A stretch of 64,000 nucleotides of DNA from Pseudoalteromonas rubra (GTDB lineage: Bacteria; Pseudomonadota; Gammaproteobacteria; Enterobacterales; Alteromonadaceae), in the NCBI RefSeq assembly GCF_000238295.3, contig NZ_AHCD03000044.1, positions 124,001-188,000 of the forward strand, given 5' to 3'. Shown here piece by piece: positions 43,521-51,537 of the stretch (position 1 is the stretch's first letter; every line of letters starts with the position of its first letter). The translations under genes and the position numbers were made by a program. The notes below the pieces were generated by a model that saw nothing but the letters and a program-made list of their open reading frames with translations, ran no database searches and was not told the DNA's origin.

Positions 43521-43727
43521 TGTTTTTCCTTTGTTTAAAAATAAAATCCTAAGAGTAGAGCATTAGCTTACCCAGTTTATGATTGTACCCGTGATGGGGT
43601 TTCTATAAAAGTCATAAAAATCATTAGCTTGATTTTATTTGTTGTGTAAAGTTTATGACTTTATAAAGTGGTCGATTAAAGAGAATGCTATGTTATAAAC
43701 AGGTAATTAGTTGGTGAGGTGGGTAAA

Positions 43728-44537
43728 ATGCGACTTTTTCGTCATTGTGTTAGCTTTTTGCTGACCAGTATGCTGATCTTTACCCCATTTCTTTCAGCGG
43801 CACAGACCTGTGCGCAAACCGTTACGGTCAGTGCCAGCGACAACTGGCCACCCTATTCTTACCGGGTAGACGAGCAATATCACGGGCTGGATATTGAGAT
43901 CCTCGAGCTGGTCCTGAAAAGTGCCAATTTATGTTGGCGCTATGTATCATTTCCCTCATCCAGCCGTACCTTTGAAGAATTTAAAAAAGGCAAAGTCGAT
44001 GTGATTTTTGCAGCCAGCTTTACCCAGGAACGACGTCGGTTTTCGGAGTTCAGTTTGCCGTACCGGGATGAGGTGATGCAGTTATTTCGTCACGTTGATA
44101 ACCCTTTGAGTCCTCAAAGTGCATTTGCGCCAACCTTAAGCTTTTTAACCAAATCTATCGTGGCCGTGAATCGCGGCAGTGTCTATGGCGACGCCTTTTC
44201 ACGCATAGTTCAGCAGTGTCCGGATTGTGTGGTGGATATTAACCTGGCCACAGAGCGTTTTGATTTGCTGGTCAAAAAGCGTGTCGACTATGCGGTGGAA
44301 GATTTGTTCACGGGTATTTATTTAATAAATCGTAACCCCTACAAGGCGCATGTGAGAGCAAGTCGTCTGACCGTCCATAAAAACCCCGCACATTATATGA
44401 TCCGGCCAGGCTTGTTCAGTGAACAACAATTGCAGCAGTTCAATCTGGCCATCGTGCGCAATCAGGCAGCCATTGACGGACTGATTGATTTACATTTTCA
44501 GCGTCTGTTATCCGGCTCTGTGCAAACTAAGCAGTAA
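43728..44537 (+). CDS. periplasmic substrate-binding protein, SBP_bac_3 type
   Basis: A 269-residue exported protein. Signal peptide cleavage is near LSAAQ (about residue 25). The mature chain has the amino-acid-binding (PBPb) layout: VTVSASDNWPPYSYRVDEQYHGLDIEILE as lobe 1 start, VDVIFAASFTQERRRF, and AVNRGSVYGDAF, then RFDLLVKKRVDYAVEDLF as lobe 2. Proteins of this type without a linked permease are often sensors or scavengers. GTG 43719 is possible; ATG 43728 follows GAGGTGG. The gene converges with the GNAT gene; stops overlap. Confidence 0.85.
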   Translation: MRLFRHCVSFLLTSMLIFTPFLSAAQTCAQTVTVSASDNWPPYSYRVDEQYHGLDIEILELVLKSANLCWRYVSFPSSSRTFEEFKKGKVDVIFAASFTQERRRFSEFSLPYRDEVMQLFRHVDNPLSPQSAFAPTLSFLTKSIVAVNRGSVYGDAFSRIVQQCPDCVVDINLATERFDLLVKKRVDYAVEDLFTGIYLINRNPYKAHVRASRLTVHKNPAHYMIRPGLFSEQQLQQFNLAIVRNQAAIDGLIDLHFQRLLSGSVQTKQ

Positions 44538-44970
44538 ATTTACTCTGTGCTGGCCGGCGCATATGATATTCAAATTCGTCTTCATCATAGGTTCTGAAGC
44601 CCAGTGAAAAATATAAATGACGGGCCGGATTATGTTTAAGCACAGTCAGGAGAAAAGTGTGTTCGGGATATTGCGCAAACATGTGCCTGAGTGTGTTACG
44701 GCCAAGCCCCTGCTTTTGGTATTGAGGATCAATTTGTAACTGCATCACTTCCACTTGCTTGTCTCTCAGTCGGAATTTGAGGGTACCGACCGTTACCTGA
44801 TCAATGATCAGCAAGTGAGAATGAGCATAGTCTTCCTCAAGCCGACACAAATGTGCCTCGTCACTGAGAAAAACCCCCTCCCGTTCCAGGTGCTCCACCA
44901 TAGTTTGCAGGCGTAGGTTTAACAAATAGGGTTTGTCGATATCGCAGGCCTGTTTTAGTTCAATATGCAT
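44527..44970 (-). CDS. GNAT-family N-acetyltransferase
   Basis: A 147-residue cytoplasmic enzyme. VMQLQIDPQYQKQGLGRNTL contains the acetyl-CoA pyrophosphate loop Q-x-x-G-x-G (QKQGLG), and NPARHLYFSLGFRTYDE the final strand. The acceptor substrate is unknown. It overlaps the end of the opposing SBP gene by 11 bases. AGGAAAGG precedes the ATG. Confidence 0.88.
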   Translation of the reverse strand: MHIELKQACDIDKPYLLNLRLQTMVEHLEREGVFLSDEAHLCRLEEDYAHSHLLIIDQVTVGTLKFRLRDKQVEVMQLQIDPQYQKQGLGRNTLRHMFAQYPEHTFLLTVLKHNPARHLYFSLGFRTYDEDEFEYHMRRPAQSKFTA

Positions 44971-45284
44971 GGTCCTTTCCTTGTTCTGATTCTGATCATT
45001 TTGTCAGAGTGCGTGGATATGCAGCAATACTTTATGTATCGGCTAGTGAGGACCCTATTCATGCAGCCCTGAATTCATCTAATCCCAAAGTCATCGGGGT
45101 TGCAAGCAGAAATTGTTCAAAGAAACAAAACTTTAATGAAGCTGAATAGCCATGACCAGGACACACAGATAATGACCGAATAGGGGTGACCTTCGCGCCA
45201 GAGCGACTATATTTTGTGCTTTGTAGTTGAATGTCTGGTTTTAAAACCGTACCATAATTGCAAATGATAACGATTAGTATAAAT
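44971..45284. other. intergenic region with iron-regulated promoter
   Basis: Between the GNAT gene and the PepSY operon. The downstream end holds the Fur-like site. No gene is seen in it. Confidence 0.4.
45265..45279. promoter_or_regulatory. candidate Fur box
   Basis: TGATAACGATTAGTA matches TGATAATNATTATCA at 11 of 14 defined positions (T-G-A-T-A-A and A-T-T-A plus the last A). It lies five bases before the ATG of the first PepSY-operon gene. Iron repression would be expected from known homologs; binding is unproven. Confidence 0.5.
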
Positions 45285-45605
45285 ATGAGTTTTATTGCAA
45301 TTATCCCGCTTTGGCTTGCTGCACTGAGTTTGTATCTCGGCAGTCAGCGACAAATTGTCATCCCGCGTGCACTACCCAGACCTTTAGCTGGATTTGGTGC
45401 TATGTCTTTATTTTTACTTGGTATTGTAACTTTTAGCTTTGATTACCCCTGGGTTTCGTCGATGTTGGCGGCGCTGGTGGTGTTTATGCTGAGTTTGTTT
45501 ACGGTGACGATTAGCTCGGGTTATTCCAGAGGGCGCACCTTGTCGATTACGGGAGGCGTGTGTTTGTTTAGCCTGCTTTTTGGGGGAGCAAGCTATGTGG
45601 CCTAA
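45285..45605 (+). CDS. small membrane protein, DUF3325-like
   Basis: A 106-residue inner-membrane protein with three to four hydrophobic segments (IAIIPLWLAALSLYLG; PRPLAGFGAMSLFLLGIV; SSMLAALVVFMLSLFT). The order RQIVIPRALPRPL before the second helix resembles DUF3325, which sits next to PepSY iron genes in many Proteobacteria. Start uncertain: ATG 45285 is preferred, but ATG 45264 and TTG 45258 are in frame. No ribosome site is clear, so translation may be inefficient or leaderless. It overlaps the next gene by 11 bases. Confidence 0.55.
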   Translation: MSFIAIIPLWLAALSLYLGSQRQIVIPRALPRPLAGFGAMSLFLLGIVTFSFDYPWVSSMLAALVVFMLSLFTVTISSGYSRGRTLSITGGVCLFSLLFGGASYVA

Positions 45606-45849
45606 AACACTATCGGGTTTGTTCATTGGTCTGTTCTTATCCATTTCTGTGGTGCTTAACCTGAATTTACTGTTGCCATTTTCAGAGGGAACCCGTCTCT
45701 TAATTGGCCTTATTCTGGCGTTTCCCATTTGGGCTGCGGCGCTGGTATGGGCTTACTCATTTCCTTCGGCCTGGAAGTCTTTCAGGGCCTTGATGTTGGC
45801 GCTGGTGCCATCCGTTTTACTTAATACTGCCCTGATGGTGCTGAGGTAA
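45595..45849 (+). CDS. small membrane protein, DUF3649-like
   Basis: An 84-residue inner-membrane protein with two or three hydrophobic helices (LSGLFIGLFLSISVVLNLN; LLIGLILAFPIWAAALVWAY). The segment WAYSFPSAWKSFRALML resembles the C-terminal part of DUF3649 proteins that accompany PepSY genes. The start is ATG 45595, right after GGGGGAGC; it lies in the end of the upstream gene. It precedes the PepSY gene by eight bases. Function unknown, probably iron-siderophore reduction or assembly. Confidence 0.55.
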   Translation: MWPKTLSGLFIGLFLSISVVLNLNLLLPFSEGTRLLIGLILAFPIWAAALVWAYSFPSAWKSFRALMLALVPSVLLNTALMVLR

Positions 45850-45857
45850 ATCAGACA

Positions 45858-47447
45858 ATGAACAATCAAACCCTTAAATCACTGACCAATGCGCATGCCT
45901 GGGTCGGTCTGATCATTTCTACCGTCTTGTTTGTGGTGTTTTTTGCCGGTGCTATTACTTTGTTTAAGGACAATATCACCAGCTGGGAACGCACTCCTTT
46001 GTTGGTTGATGCTGCTCATAACACTGAGCATCCGGCTTTTGATAAAGCCATTGCCACTATTGAGAAAAATTATCAGGTGGATATGCATGGTGGCATGTTT
46101 ATATATGCCCCTGACCAGCACAATCCGTTTATTGAGGCCCGGTTTGAGAGCGAGCTGGCTCAGCCAGATCCTATCACCGGTGAAGACCATCTTCATCAGG
46201 CCTTATTATTGGACGCTATTACAGGGGAAATCGTAGCCAGCAGCGATACGCATAACTATGCTCACTTCCTGTACAAAATGCACTACGACCTGGGGCTGGG
46301 ACGCGCAGGCTTGTATTTTGTTGGTCTGGTTACCTTGTTCTTTTTTGTGGCGATCCTGAGTGGCATAGTGATCCACTGGCGCAAATTGTTCAGCAAGTTC
46401 TTTCAGTATCGAAAAGACGGTAATAAAGATAAATGGCTTGATGCACATAACCTGATAGGTACTATGGGCCTGCCGATGCACCTGATGTATGCATTTACTG
46501 GCCTGGTATTTAATTTGGTGATTATTTACCAGATCTCCTACGCGGTAATTTTGTATCAGGGCAATCAGGAAGCCTTGCTGGATGCGGCCGGGTTCGATCA
46601 GCCTCACCTCGAAGAAGTCGATAAGCGTATGGCCATGACAGGCGTCGATGACATGTATCGTCGAGCTATGGCTACTATGGGTGATGTCACTATACAAAGG
46701 ATCAGCATTGAGCACTTTGGTGATGAGAATGCGATTTTGGTGTTCGCCGCGACCAGTAACGAAGACTTTTCCTTGTGGCGTGAAGTGCGCTATCTGATGA
46801 GCAGTCAGGAGCAAATTTATCTGACCATGGACAACTATGACAATGCCGTGCGTGGCGGCTTGTCGACCATTGCCAGTCTGCATTTTGGTGATTTTGCGGG
46901 TTATGGCATGCGCCTGGCGTTTTTCTTGTTTGGTCTGGCGACTGCCTATGTGATCATCACAGGTAATCTGATGTGGATTGCTAAACGCGCTAAACAACGT
47001 AACCAAAGCCAGCGTAGCCTTAATTTTGTAAGGCGCTTAACCTCAGGAAGCTTTATTGGTGTTGTGGCGGCTACTGCGGCAGGGTTCGTACTGGCACGAG
47101 CGCTGCCGGTTGAGTATCTGGGGCGGGTAGAGTTGATTGAACTGAGCTTCTACCTTATCTGGGTTATCAGTATTGTGGTATCGCAACTGATGAGCAACCA
47201 AAAGCTGTTCTGTAAGGCGTTGCTGAGCGCGTCTGCTGCGCTGTTTGCAATTACGGCTATCAGCGACTGGACCTTGTTCTACAGCACGTCCAGCCTGCTC
47301 GACGGTGCTGCGCTGCGGGACGTTTTGCTGGTGGATACTATGCTGTTGCTATTGGCTGCTATTTGTATGGCCGCAACGAAACGCGTGTATGCGCAGGAAA
47401 TGAAGGCACAGTCAATTGGCGCTGAGCCCATGACCTCTCAGGCATAA
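45858..47447 (+). CDS. PepSY-associated TM-helix protein (PiuB-like)
   Basis: A 529-residue inner-membrane protein. A first helix near 13-33 (HAWVGLIISTVLFVVFFAG) opens the PepSY-TM pattern with an HxWxG start. Further helices lie near 150-172, 205-228, 346-368 and three or four in the C-terminal part. Conserved His residues (HAW, HLMY, HWRKL) could bind haem. PiuB-type proteins are used in reductive release of iron from siderophores. It is last in the operon DUF3325-like, DUF3649-like, PepSY, behind a Fur-like site; a terminator follows. Confidence 0.85.
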   Translation: MNNQTLKSLTNAHAWVGLIISTVLFVVFFAGAITLFKDNITSWERTPLLVDAAHNTEHPAFDKAIATIEKNYQVDMHGGMFIYAPDQHNPFIEARFESELAQPDPITGEDHLHQALLLDAITGEIVASSDTHNYAHFLYKMHYDLGLGRAGLYFVGLVTLFFFVAILSGIVIHWRKLFSKFFQYRKDGNKDKWLDAHNLIGTMGLPMHLMYAFTGLVFNLVIIYQISYAVILYQGNQEALLDAAGFDQPHLEEVDKRMAMTGVDDMYRRAMATMGDVTIQRISIEHFGDENAILVFAATSNEDFSLWREVRYLMSSQEQIYLTMDNYDNAVRGGLSTIASLHFGDFAGYGMRLAFFLFGLATAYVIITGNLMWIAKRAKQRNQSQRSLNFVRRLTSGSFIGVVAATAAGFVLARALPVEYLGRVELIELSFYLIWVISIVVSQLMSNQKLFCKALLSASAALFAITAISDWTLFYSTSSLLDGAALRDVLLVDTMLLLLAAICMAATKRVYAQEMKAQSIGAEPMTSQA

Positions 47448-47460
47448 CACCCATAATGAG

Positions 47461-47487
47461 AAGGCGCTGCGATCAGCGCCTTTTTTT
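47461..47487 (+). terminator. rho-independent terminator
   Basis: AAGGCGCTG pairs with CAGCGCCTT (9 bp) around loop CGAT, with seven T residues. It ends the PepSY operon. Confidence 0.9.
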
Positions 47488-47545
47488 GTGCCTGAAATAA
47501 AGGCATAGTAGTAAATTATCACACTACACAGGACCCTGTGCCACT

Positions 47546-48298
47546 ATGAAAACACAGACTTTTTTTTCCTGGATCTGGCGGATTAACGGCCTGATCATTT
47601 TGCTAATGGCGTTGTCTTTGGGCGCACTCTTTGTTTATGAAGTCAGCAAGGACCTGTTCAGGGAGCGTAATGAGCAAAACGTACCGTTGAACCTGGCTGA
47701 GGATAAAGATCAGGAAGAGAACTGGGACCTGGGTTATCCGGTACAACTGGGAGACTACGATTACTTTTTAATCCCACTGGAATCTGAAAAGCTGACTGTC
47801 GACGCGACAGAGCTCTCTATGGTAGAAGGTTTTAATCGCCAGAGTGGGCCACACAAAATGTATAGCAGTTATCGAGAGTCGCGTATGAAAAACGCCATTT
47901 TGGTCAACGCCAGTACCAATGAATCACGTTGGCTGTTCGACTCAGTGGATCAGCTTATCTATCGCTTCGGTACCCTGGAACAAGAAGGCTCTCGGCTGAA
48001 TGAGCAAAATGAGGCGATTTTCTACGAGCTCATCAATGAAGACAGTAATGCGGATCAGCAGCTGGATTACAATGATGATTTTATTTTTGCTTTGAGTCGT
48101 CTTGATGGCTCCGGCTACACCGAAATCATCAGCGGTTACAGCGAGCTGATAACACAGGCTGTAAACAAACAGGGCAACTTATTGATAGTGTATCGCCGAC
48201 AGGAACAGGTTTTCAGTGCCCTGATCGATTTGCGTGATTTTAAACTGCTAGATAAACGCGCCTTACCTAAAGTGGGTGATCAAGTAAGCACGCGTTGA
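47546..48298 (+). CDS. single-pass membrane protein of unknown function
   Basis: A 250-residue protein with one N-terminal membrane helix (GLIILLMALSLGALFVYEV, about 15-33) and a soluble domain, probably periplasmic. The soluble part is acidic and has short strand-rich units (YFLIPLESEKLTVDATEL; AILVNASTNESRWLFD; NLLIVYRRQEQVFSALIDL). It resembles uncharacterised exported or membrane-anchored proteins, without a known domain. It stands alone with terminators on both sides. Confidence 0.7.
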   Translation: MKTQTFFSWIWRINGLIILLMALSLGALFVYEVSKDLFRERNEQNVPLNLAEDKDQEENWDLGYPVQLGDYDYFLIPLESEKLTVDATELSMVEGFNRQSGPHKMYSSYRESRMKNAILVNASTNESRWLFDSVDQLIYRFGTLEQEGSRLNEQNEAIFYELINEDSNADQQLDYNDDFIFALSRLDGSGYTEIISGYSELITQAVNKQGNLLIVYRRQEQVFSALIDLRDFKLLDKRALPKVGDQVSTR

Positions 48299-48309
48299 GT
48301 TCAGAAATA

Positions 48310-48344
48310 TGAGGCACTGACAGCGGTGCCTCAGATTACTTTTT
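48310..48344. terminator. rho-independent terminator
   Basis: TGAGGCAC pairs with GTGCCTCA (8 bp) around an 8-base loop, followed by a T-rich run on the plus strand. It could end the single-pass membrane gene; the minus-strand side is less T-rich. Confidence 0.65.
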
Positions 48345-48351
48345 AAGTTTT

Positions 48352-49317
48352 CTAGTGGCAGGTTACTGGGCAGTTATCAGGGCCCAGCGGGTTCTTTCTG
48401 CGTTGACTATCTAACTGTATTTCCAGCGTGTCAGAGAGCTTAACGTTTAAAGAAGCGGAATGCGTGGTATAGCCCAGTGAATTACCCGAGACTGAAATAC
48501 GGACGGACTGGCCACTGATGATGTGGCGAATCGCATCTTTTGCCTTCACACCCAAATCTTCACCACCGTAGAAAAATTCACCGCTCGGGATCGCTTTATC
48601 CAGGGAGAAAATAGTACGAGAACCGGTTAACTTATCACTGTTAATGGCGGCATATGCCATGCTCGATAGCTTGGACTCAACAAAGTTGTCTATCAGGTTT
48701 GACAGGCCTGGGATGCTGATCCCCAAAAAGCGCGTTTCAAAGTCAATGTTCAGGTTCACCGGGTTCACTCTGATATTACTCACTTCACCACTGAAGGCAT
48801 TGTAGTCTGCGGTTGCCCAGATTTCGGGGGAGTTGATCCTGCCATAGGCTTTAAAAATAAAAGATGGGGTATTTTTTAAGGTAATTTTTGCCGTAGAGCT
48901 GATACCGACACCACCCACTTTTGCTAAGATACGGCCGCCTGATTCACGTAGCTCAAATACCATAGGGCCATTGAGGTTGGTGTTAACATAGTCAAGGTCA
49001 AAGCTGCCATTCAGGTTAGCGTCGACGCTCTGATAAATCTTTTGGCGGATGTCTGCCTCAAGTGCATTTCTGCGCGCAGAGGTTTTTGCCAGCACAGATT
49101 TCACATAGTTGTTTCTGTCCAGCGCACAATCCTGATAGCCTTTGTAAGAAACAGATGCGCTAACCCGGGTCACATAATCGTCCCGATTGTATTGCTCAAA
49201 TAAGCTGTAGAAATCACACTCGCCAATATTGTTGTTGATAGCGGCTGATGCCATACCTGGCACAAAACCAGTGCTTAAAACCGCTGCAAGTGTGAATGCT
49301 TTAACTTTTGTGATCAT
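48352..49317 (-). CDS. exported protein of unknown function
   Basis: A 321-residue protein with a Sec signal (ALSTGF-type core, cleavage after ASA about residue 25). Four Cys residues lie at the two ends: two near the start and two in the final NCPVTCH, possibly paired. The middle is beta-rich (GPMVFELRESGGRILAKVGG, GEVSNIRVNPVNLNIDFETR) with a helical segment around GLSNLIDNFVESKLSSMAY. It may be a periplasmic or secreted beta protein. AAAGGAAATG-like spacing precedes the ATG. No recognised family. Confidence 0.68.
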   Translation of the reverse strand: MITKVKAFTLAAVLSTGFVPGMASAAINNNIGECDFYSLFEQYNRDDYVTRVSASVSYKGYQDCALDRNNYVKSVLAKTSARRNALEADIRQKIYQSVDANLNGSFDLDYVNTNLNGPMVFELRESGGRILAKVGGVGISSTAKITLKNTPSFIFKAYGRINSPEIWATADYNAFSGEVSNIRVNPVNLNIDFETRFLGISIPGLSNLIDNFVESKLSSMAYAAINSDKLTGSRTIFSLDKAIPSGEFFYGGEDLGVKAKDAIRHIISGQSVRISVSGNSLGYTTHSASLNVKLSDTLEIQLDSQRRKNPLGPDNCPVTCH

Positions 49318-49403
49318 TTTTCATTTCCTTTGTGTTTTAATTTTCGGTAACAAGCTATCTACTTTTGTTGCCTAATGTCAAAGGAATAAATATTAATTTT
49401 TAA

Positions 49404-50351
49404 CTAAATTAAATCTAGATCATCTTTTTCAGGTTCACGCACAGGAGGAGTCATGTCGTTTAGCTCTTCTTTCAGCAGACGTAGCAGTGCTCTGAGCCCA
49501 GGATGCCGCTCTAAATCACGACAATAGAGGTAGTAATCTACGCTGGGCAAAGCTTGTTTTATCGGTATGAAATCAATGTGCTTGTTGTCTGGCTCAGACA
49601 ATGAGGCCGGCACGATTGCAAAACCAACCTGATTAGCAACCAGCGCCAGTGTGGCTGATTTGGTTTTGACTTGCTGAACCAGTTTGGGACGCACATGTGC
49701 GATGGCAAATGCCTGGTTAATTTCATCATACAGCTCAGGGTGCAAATCGCGTGGATAGCTAATATAGGGTTTCCTGGCCAGTGCTGACAGGCACAGCTCT
49801 GCTGCGGTGAGTTGCCATGCTCGCGGCACTGCCAGTACGTAAGGCTCTTTTTTCAGAAGATATAAATGCTCATCAGACAGGGCATGTTGATGCAACCTGA
49901 TAACCGCGGCATCCAGCAACTGGGCGTGACATTGTGAGATAAGTTGCTGGGTGGTGCCTTCTTCCAGATCGATCAGATAGTCCGGATGCTGTTGGTGAAA
50001 TGGCGCAATACGGGGCGCAATTAACACGTCGATTGCCAGACCGATGGCACCTAAGCGCAAAGGGAGTAGCTCACTTGACTGCTCAGCTCCCAGATAACGC
50101 ATTAACGCATAATGACTTTCCAGTACTTTATCAGCATGTTGGATCAGCCGCTCACCTCTGCGTGTTAATGAGACCTGACGTGTTGAGCGTTCAAATACAG
50201 TAAACCCCAGTTGTTGTTCAATTTTTTTGATCTGCTGGCTTAACGGGGGTTGGGCCATATTCAGTCGCCGAGCTGCTTTGCTGAAGCTGAGTTCCTGGGC
50301 CACGGTAACCAGATAGCGGAGTTTTCTAAGGTCGAACCAATCTATATTCAT
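49404..50351 (-). CDS. LysR-family transcriptional regulator
   Basis: A 315-residue regulator. Residues 8-67 hold the LysR helix-turn-helix (RYLVTVAQELSFSKAARRLN, then QPPLSQQIKKIEQQLGFTVF). The ligand-binding domain follows and has the hinge text LLPLRLGAIGLA. The C-terminal tail DLDLI is charged. The divergent esterase gene begins 81 bases away and is its likely target. ATG 50351 has no good ribosome site. Confidence 0.9.
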   Translation of the reverse strand: MNIDWFDLRKLRYLVTVAQELSFSKAARRLNMAQPPLSQQIKKIEQQLGFTVFERSTRQVSLTRRGERLIQHADKVLESHYALMRYLGAEQSSELLPLRLGAIGLAIDVLIAPRIAPFHQQHPDYLIDLEEGTTQQLISQCHAQLLDAAVIRLHQHALSDEHLYLLKKEPYVLAVPRAWQLTAAELCLSALARKPYISYPRDLHPELYDEINQAFAIAHVRPKLVQQVKTKSATLALVANQVGFAIVPASLSEPDNKHIDFIPIKQALPSVDYYLYCRDLERHPGLRALLRLLKEELNDMTPPVREPEKDDLDLI

Positions 50352-50432
50352 TGGATATAAATTAAGGTGATTTATATATTGGATTAAACAATATGCTTTG
50401 GGTAACTTAGATGCAAATAATAAAAAGGAATA

Positions 50433-51518
50433 ATGATGATGCAGAGACTATTAACCACATTGCTGGCATGTGTAGCCCTGGTAAGTGCAACTGTTCAGGC
50501 AAAGTTGATACAACACGCTTACTATTCTCAGGCCATTGAAGGCAGTTATATCGACACCGACCCAAACCGAACTATCAGTGTCTATCTACCCAAAGACTAT
50601 GACACCAGCACACAAAATTATCCGGTATTGTATTTTTTAGGCGCTTATAACTGGCCTGCTCGATTTGCTCAGAGTCTGGCCAAGCGTTTTGATACATTCG
50701 TGCAAGACGGACACAGTATGGACTTTATTGTTGTCATGCTAGACGGGGATACCCCTTTGCGTGGTAGCTTCTACGTAAATTCAAAAGCGCACGGTAATTT
50801 TGAAGACTTTGTGATGAAAGAAGCACTGCCTTTTGTGGATGCAAATTATCGGATCAGCAAGCAACCTGAAGACACCGCCATTGCCGGGTTTTCTATGGGT
50901 GGGACAGGCGCATTGCGTTTTGCCGCTAAATATCCGCAGCACTTCGGCCATGTTTATGCAATGAGCCCAGGTATGTTTTCCGAACAGGGCATGCAAGACT
51001 CCTATCTGGCTGATGAGAAAGCGGTGGCAGGTTATAAGCTGTTTCGTCAGCAACTGGCAAAAGCGGCCGACCCGGCGGCATTTATGGCAAATGCATTTGC
51101 CGACTACCAGGGGTTAAAACTCTGGCAGCAAGGGGTCGATCACTCAAACCTGGCGCTCGTGCTTGCCTATGGCAGTGCGTTTGCAGGCACACAAAGTGAG
51201 GTGTTTGGTCCCCATTATACTGAGGTTGAGAGCAGCAAAGGCGCCTGGCAAGGCGGGTTTGGTGAGTTACTCAGGTTATATACAAACCCGAGTGTTCTGA
51301 GCAAGCTGCAATCTGTACATGTAGAGGTGGGTAATAAAGATGAATACCCCTGGATCTCAGAAGGGAATATGCGCCTTGGCGAGCTGAGTCGGGCCAGCAA
51401 TAGCAAGGTACAGGTAGAAGTGTTTGAAGGCGACCACAGTAGCCGCTTTGGTGAGCGCATCAGCCAGCGAGTGCTGCCACATTTTGCGACCGTATTTAGT
51501 GAACGTGCTGAGCTGTAA
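50433..51518 (+). CDS. exported esterase (putative esterase/EstD-like)
   Basis: A 361-residue alpha/beta hydrolase with a Sec signal (cleavage after VQA, about residue 23). It has the layout of the Esterase_D/Fes-type family: TISVYLPKDYDTS, then YPVLYFLGAYN, and the nucleophile elbow GFSMGGTGALRFA. The acid residue is probably in VGNKDEYPW, and the His in FEGDHSSRF. It hydrolyses ester bonds outside the cytoplasm; substrates may be acetyl esters or siderophore-type esters. AAAAGGAA precedes the ATG. The divergent LysR gene is its probable regulator. Confidence 0.85.
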   Translation: MMMQRLLTTLLACVALVSATVQAKLIQHAYYSQAIEGSYIDTDPNRTISVYLPKDYDTSTQNYPVLYFLGAYNWPARFAQSLAKRFDTFVQDGHSMDFIVVMLDGDTPLRGSFYVNSKAHGNFEDFVMKEALPFVDANYRISKQPEDTAIAGFSMGGTGALRFAAKYPQHFGHVYAMSPGMFSEQGMQDSYLADEKAVAGYKLFRQQLAKAADPAAFMANAFADYQGLKLWQQGVDHSNLALVLAYGSAFAGTQSEVFGPHYTEVESSKGAWQGGFGELLRLYTNPSVLSKLQSVHVEVGNKDEYPWISEGNMRLGELSRASNSKVQVEVFEGDHSSRFGERISQRVLPHFATVFSERAEL

Positions 51519-51537
51519 CACTGTCAGTAGATATGTG

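Noticed and set aside
46206..47006. 266-residue antisense frame within the PepSY gene
   Set aside because: It lies wholly inside a well-supported gene and is rich in His/Gln/Ile, as expected from antisense of membrane-protein codons.
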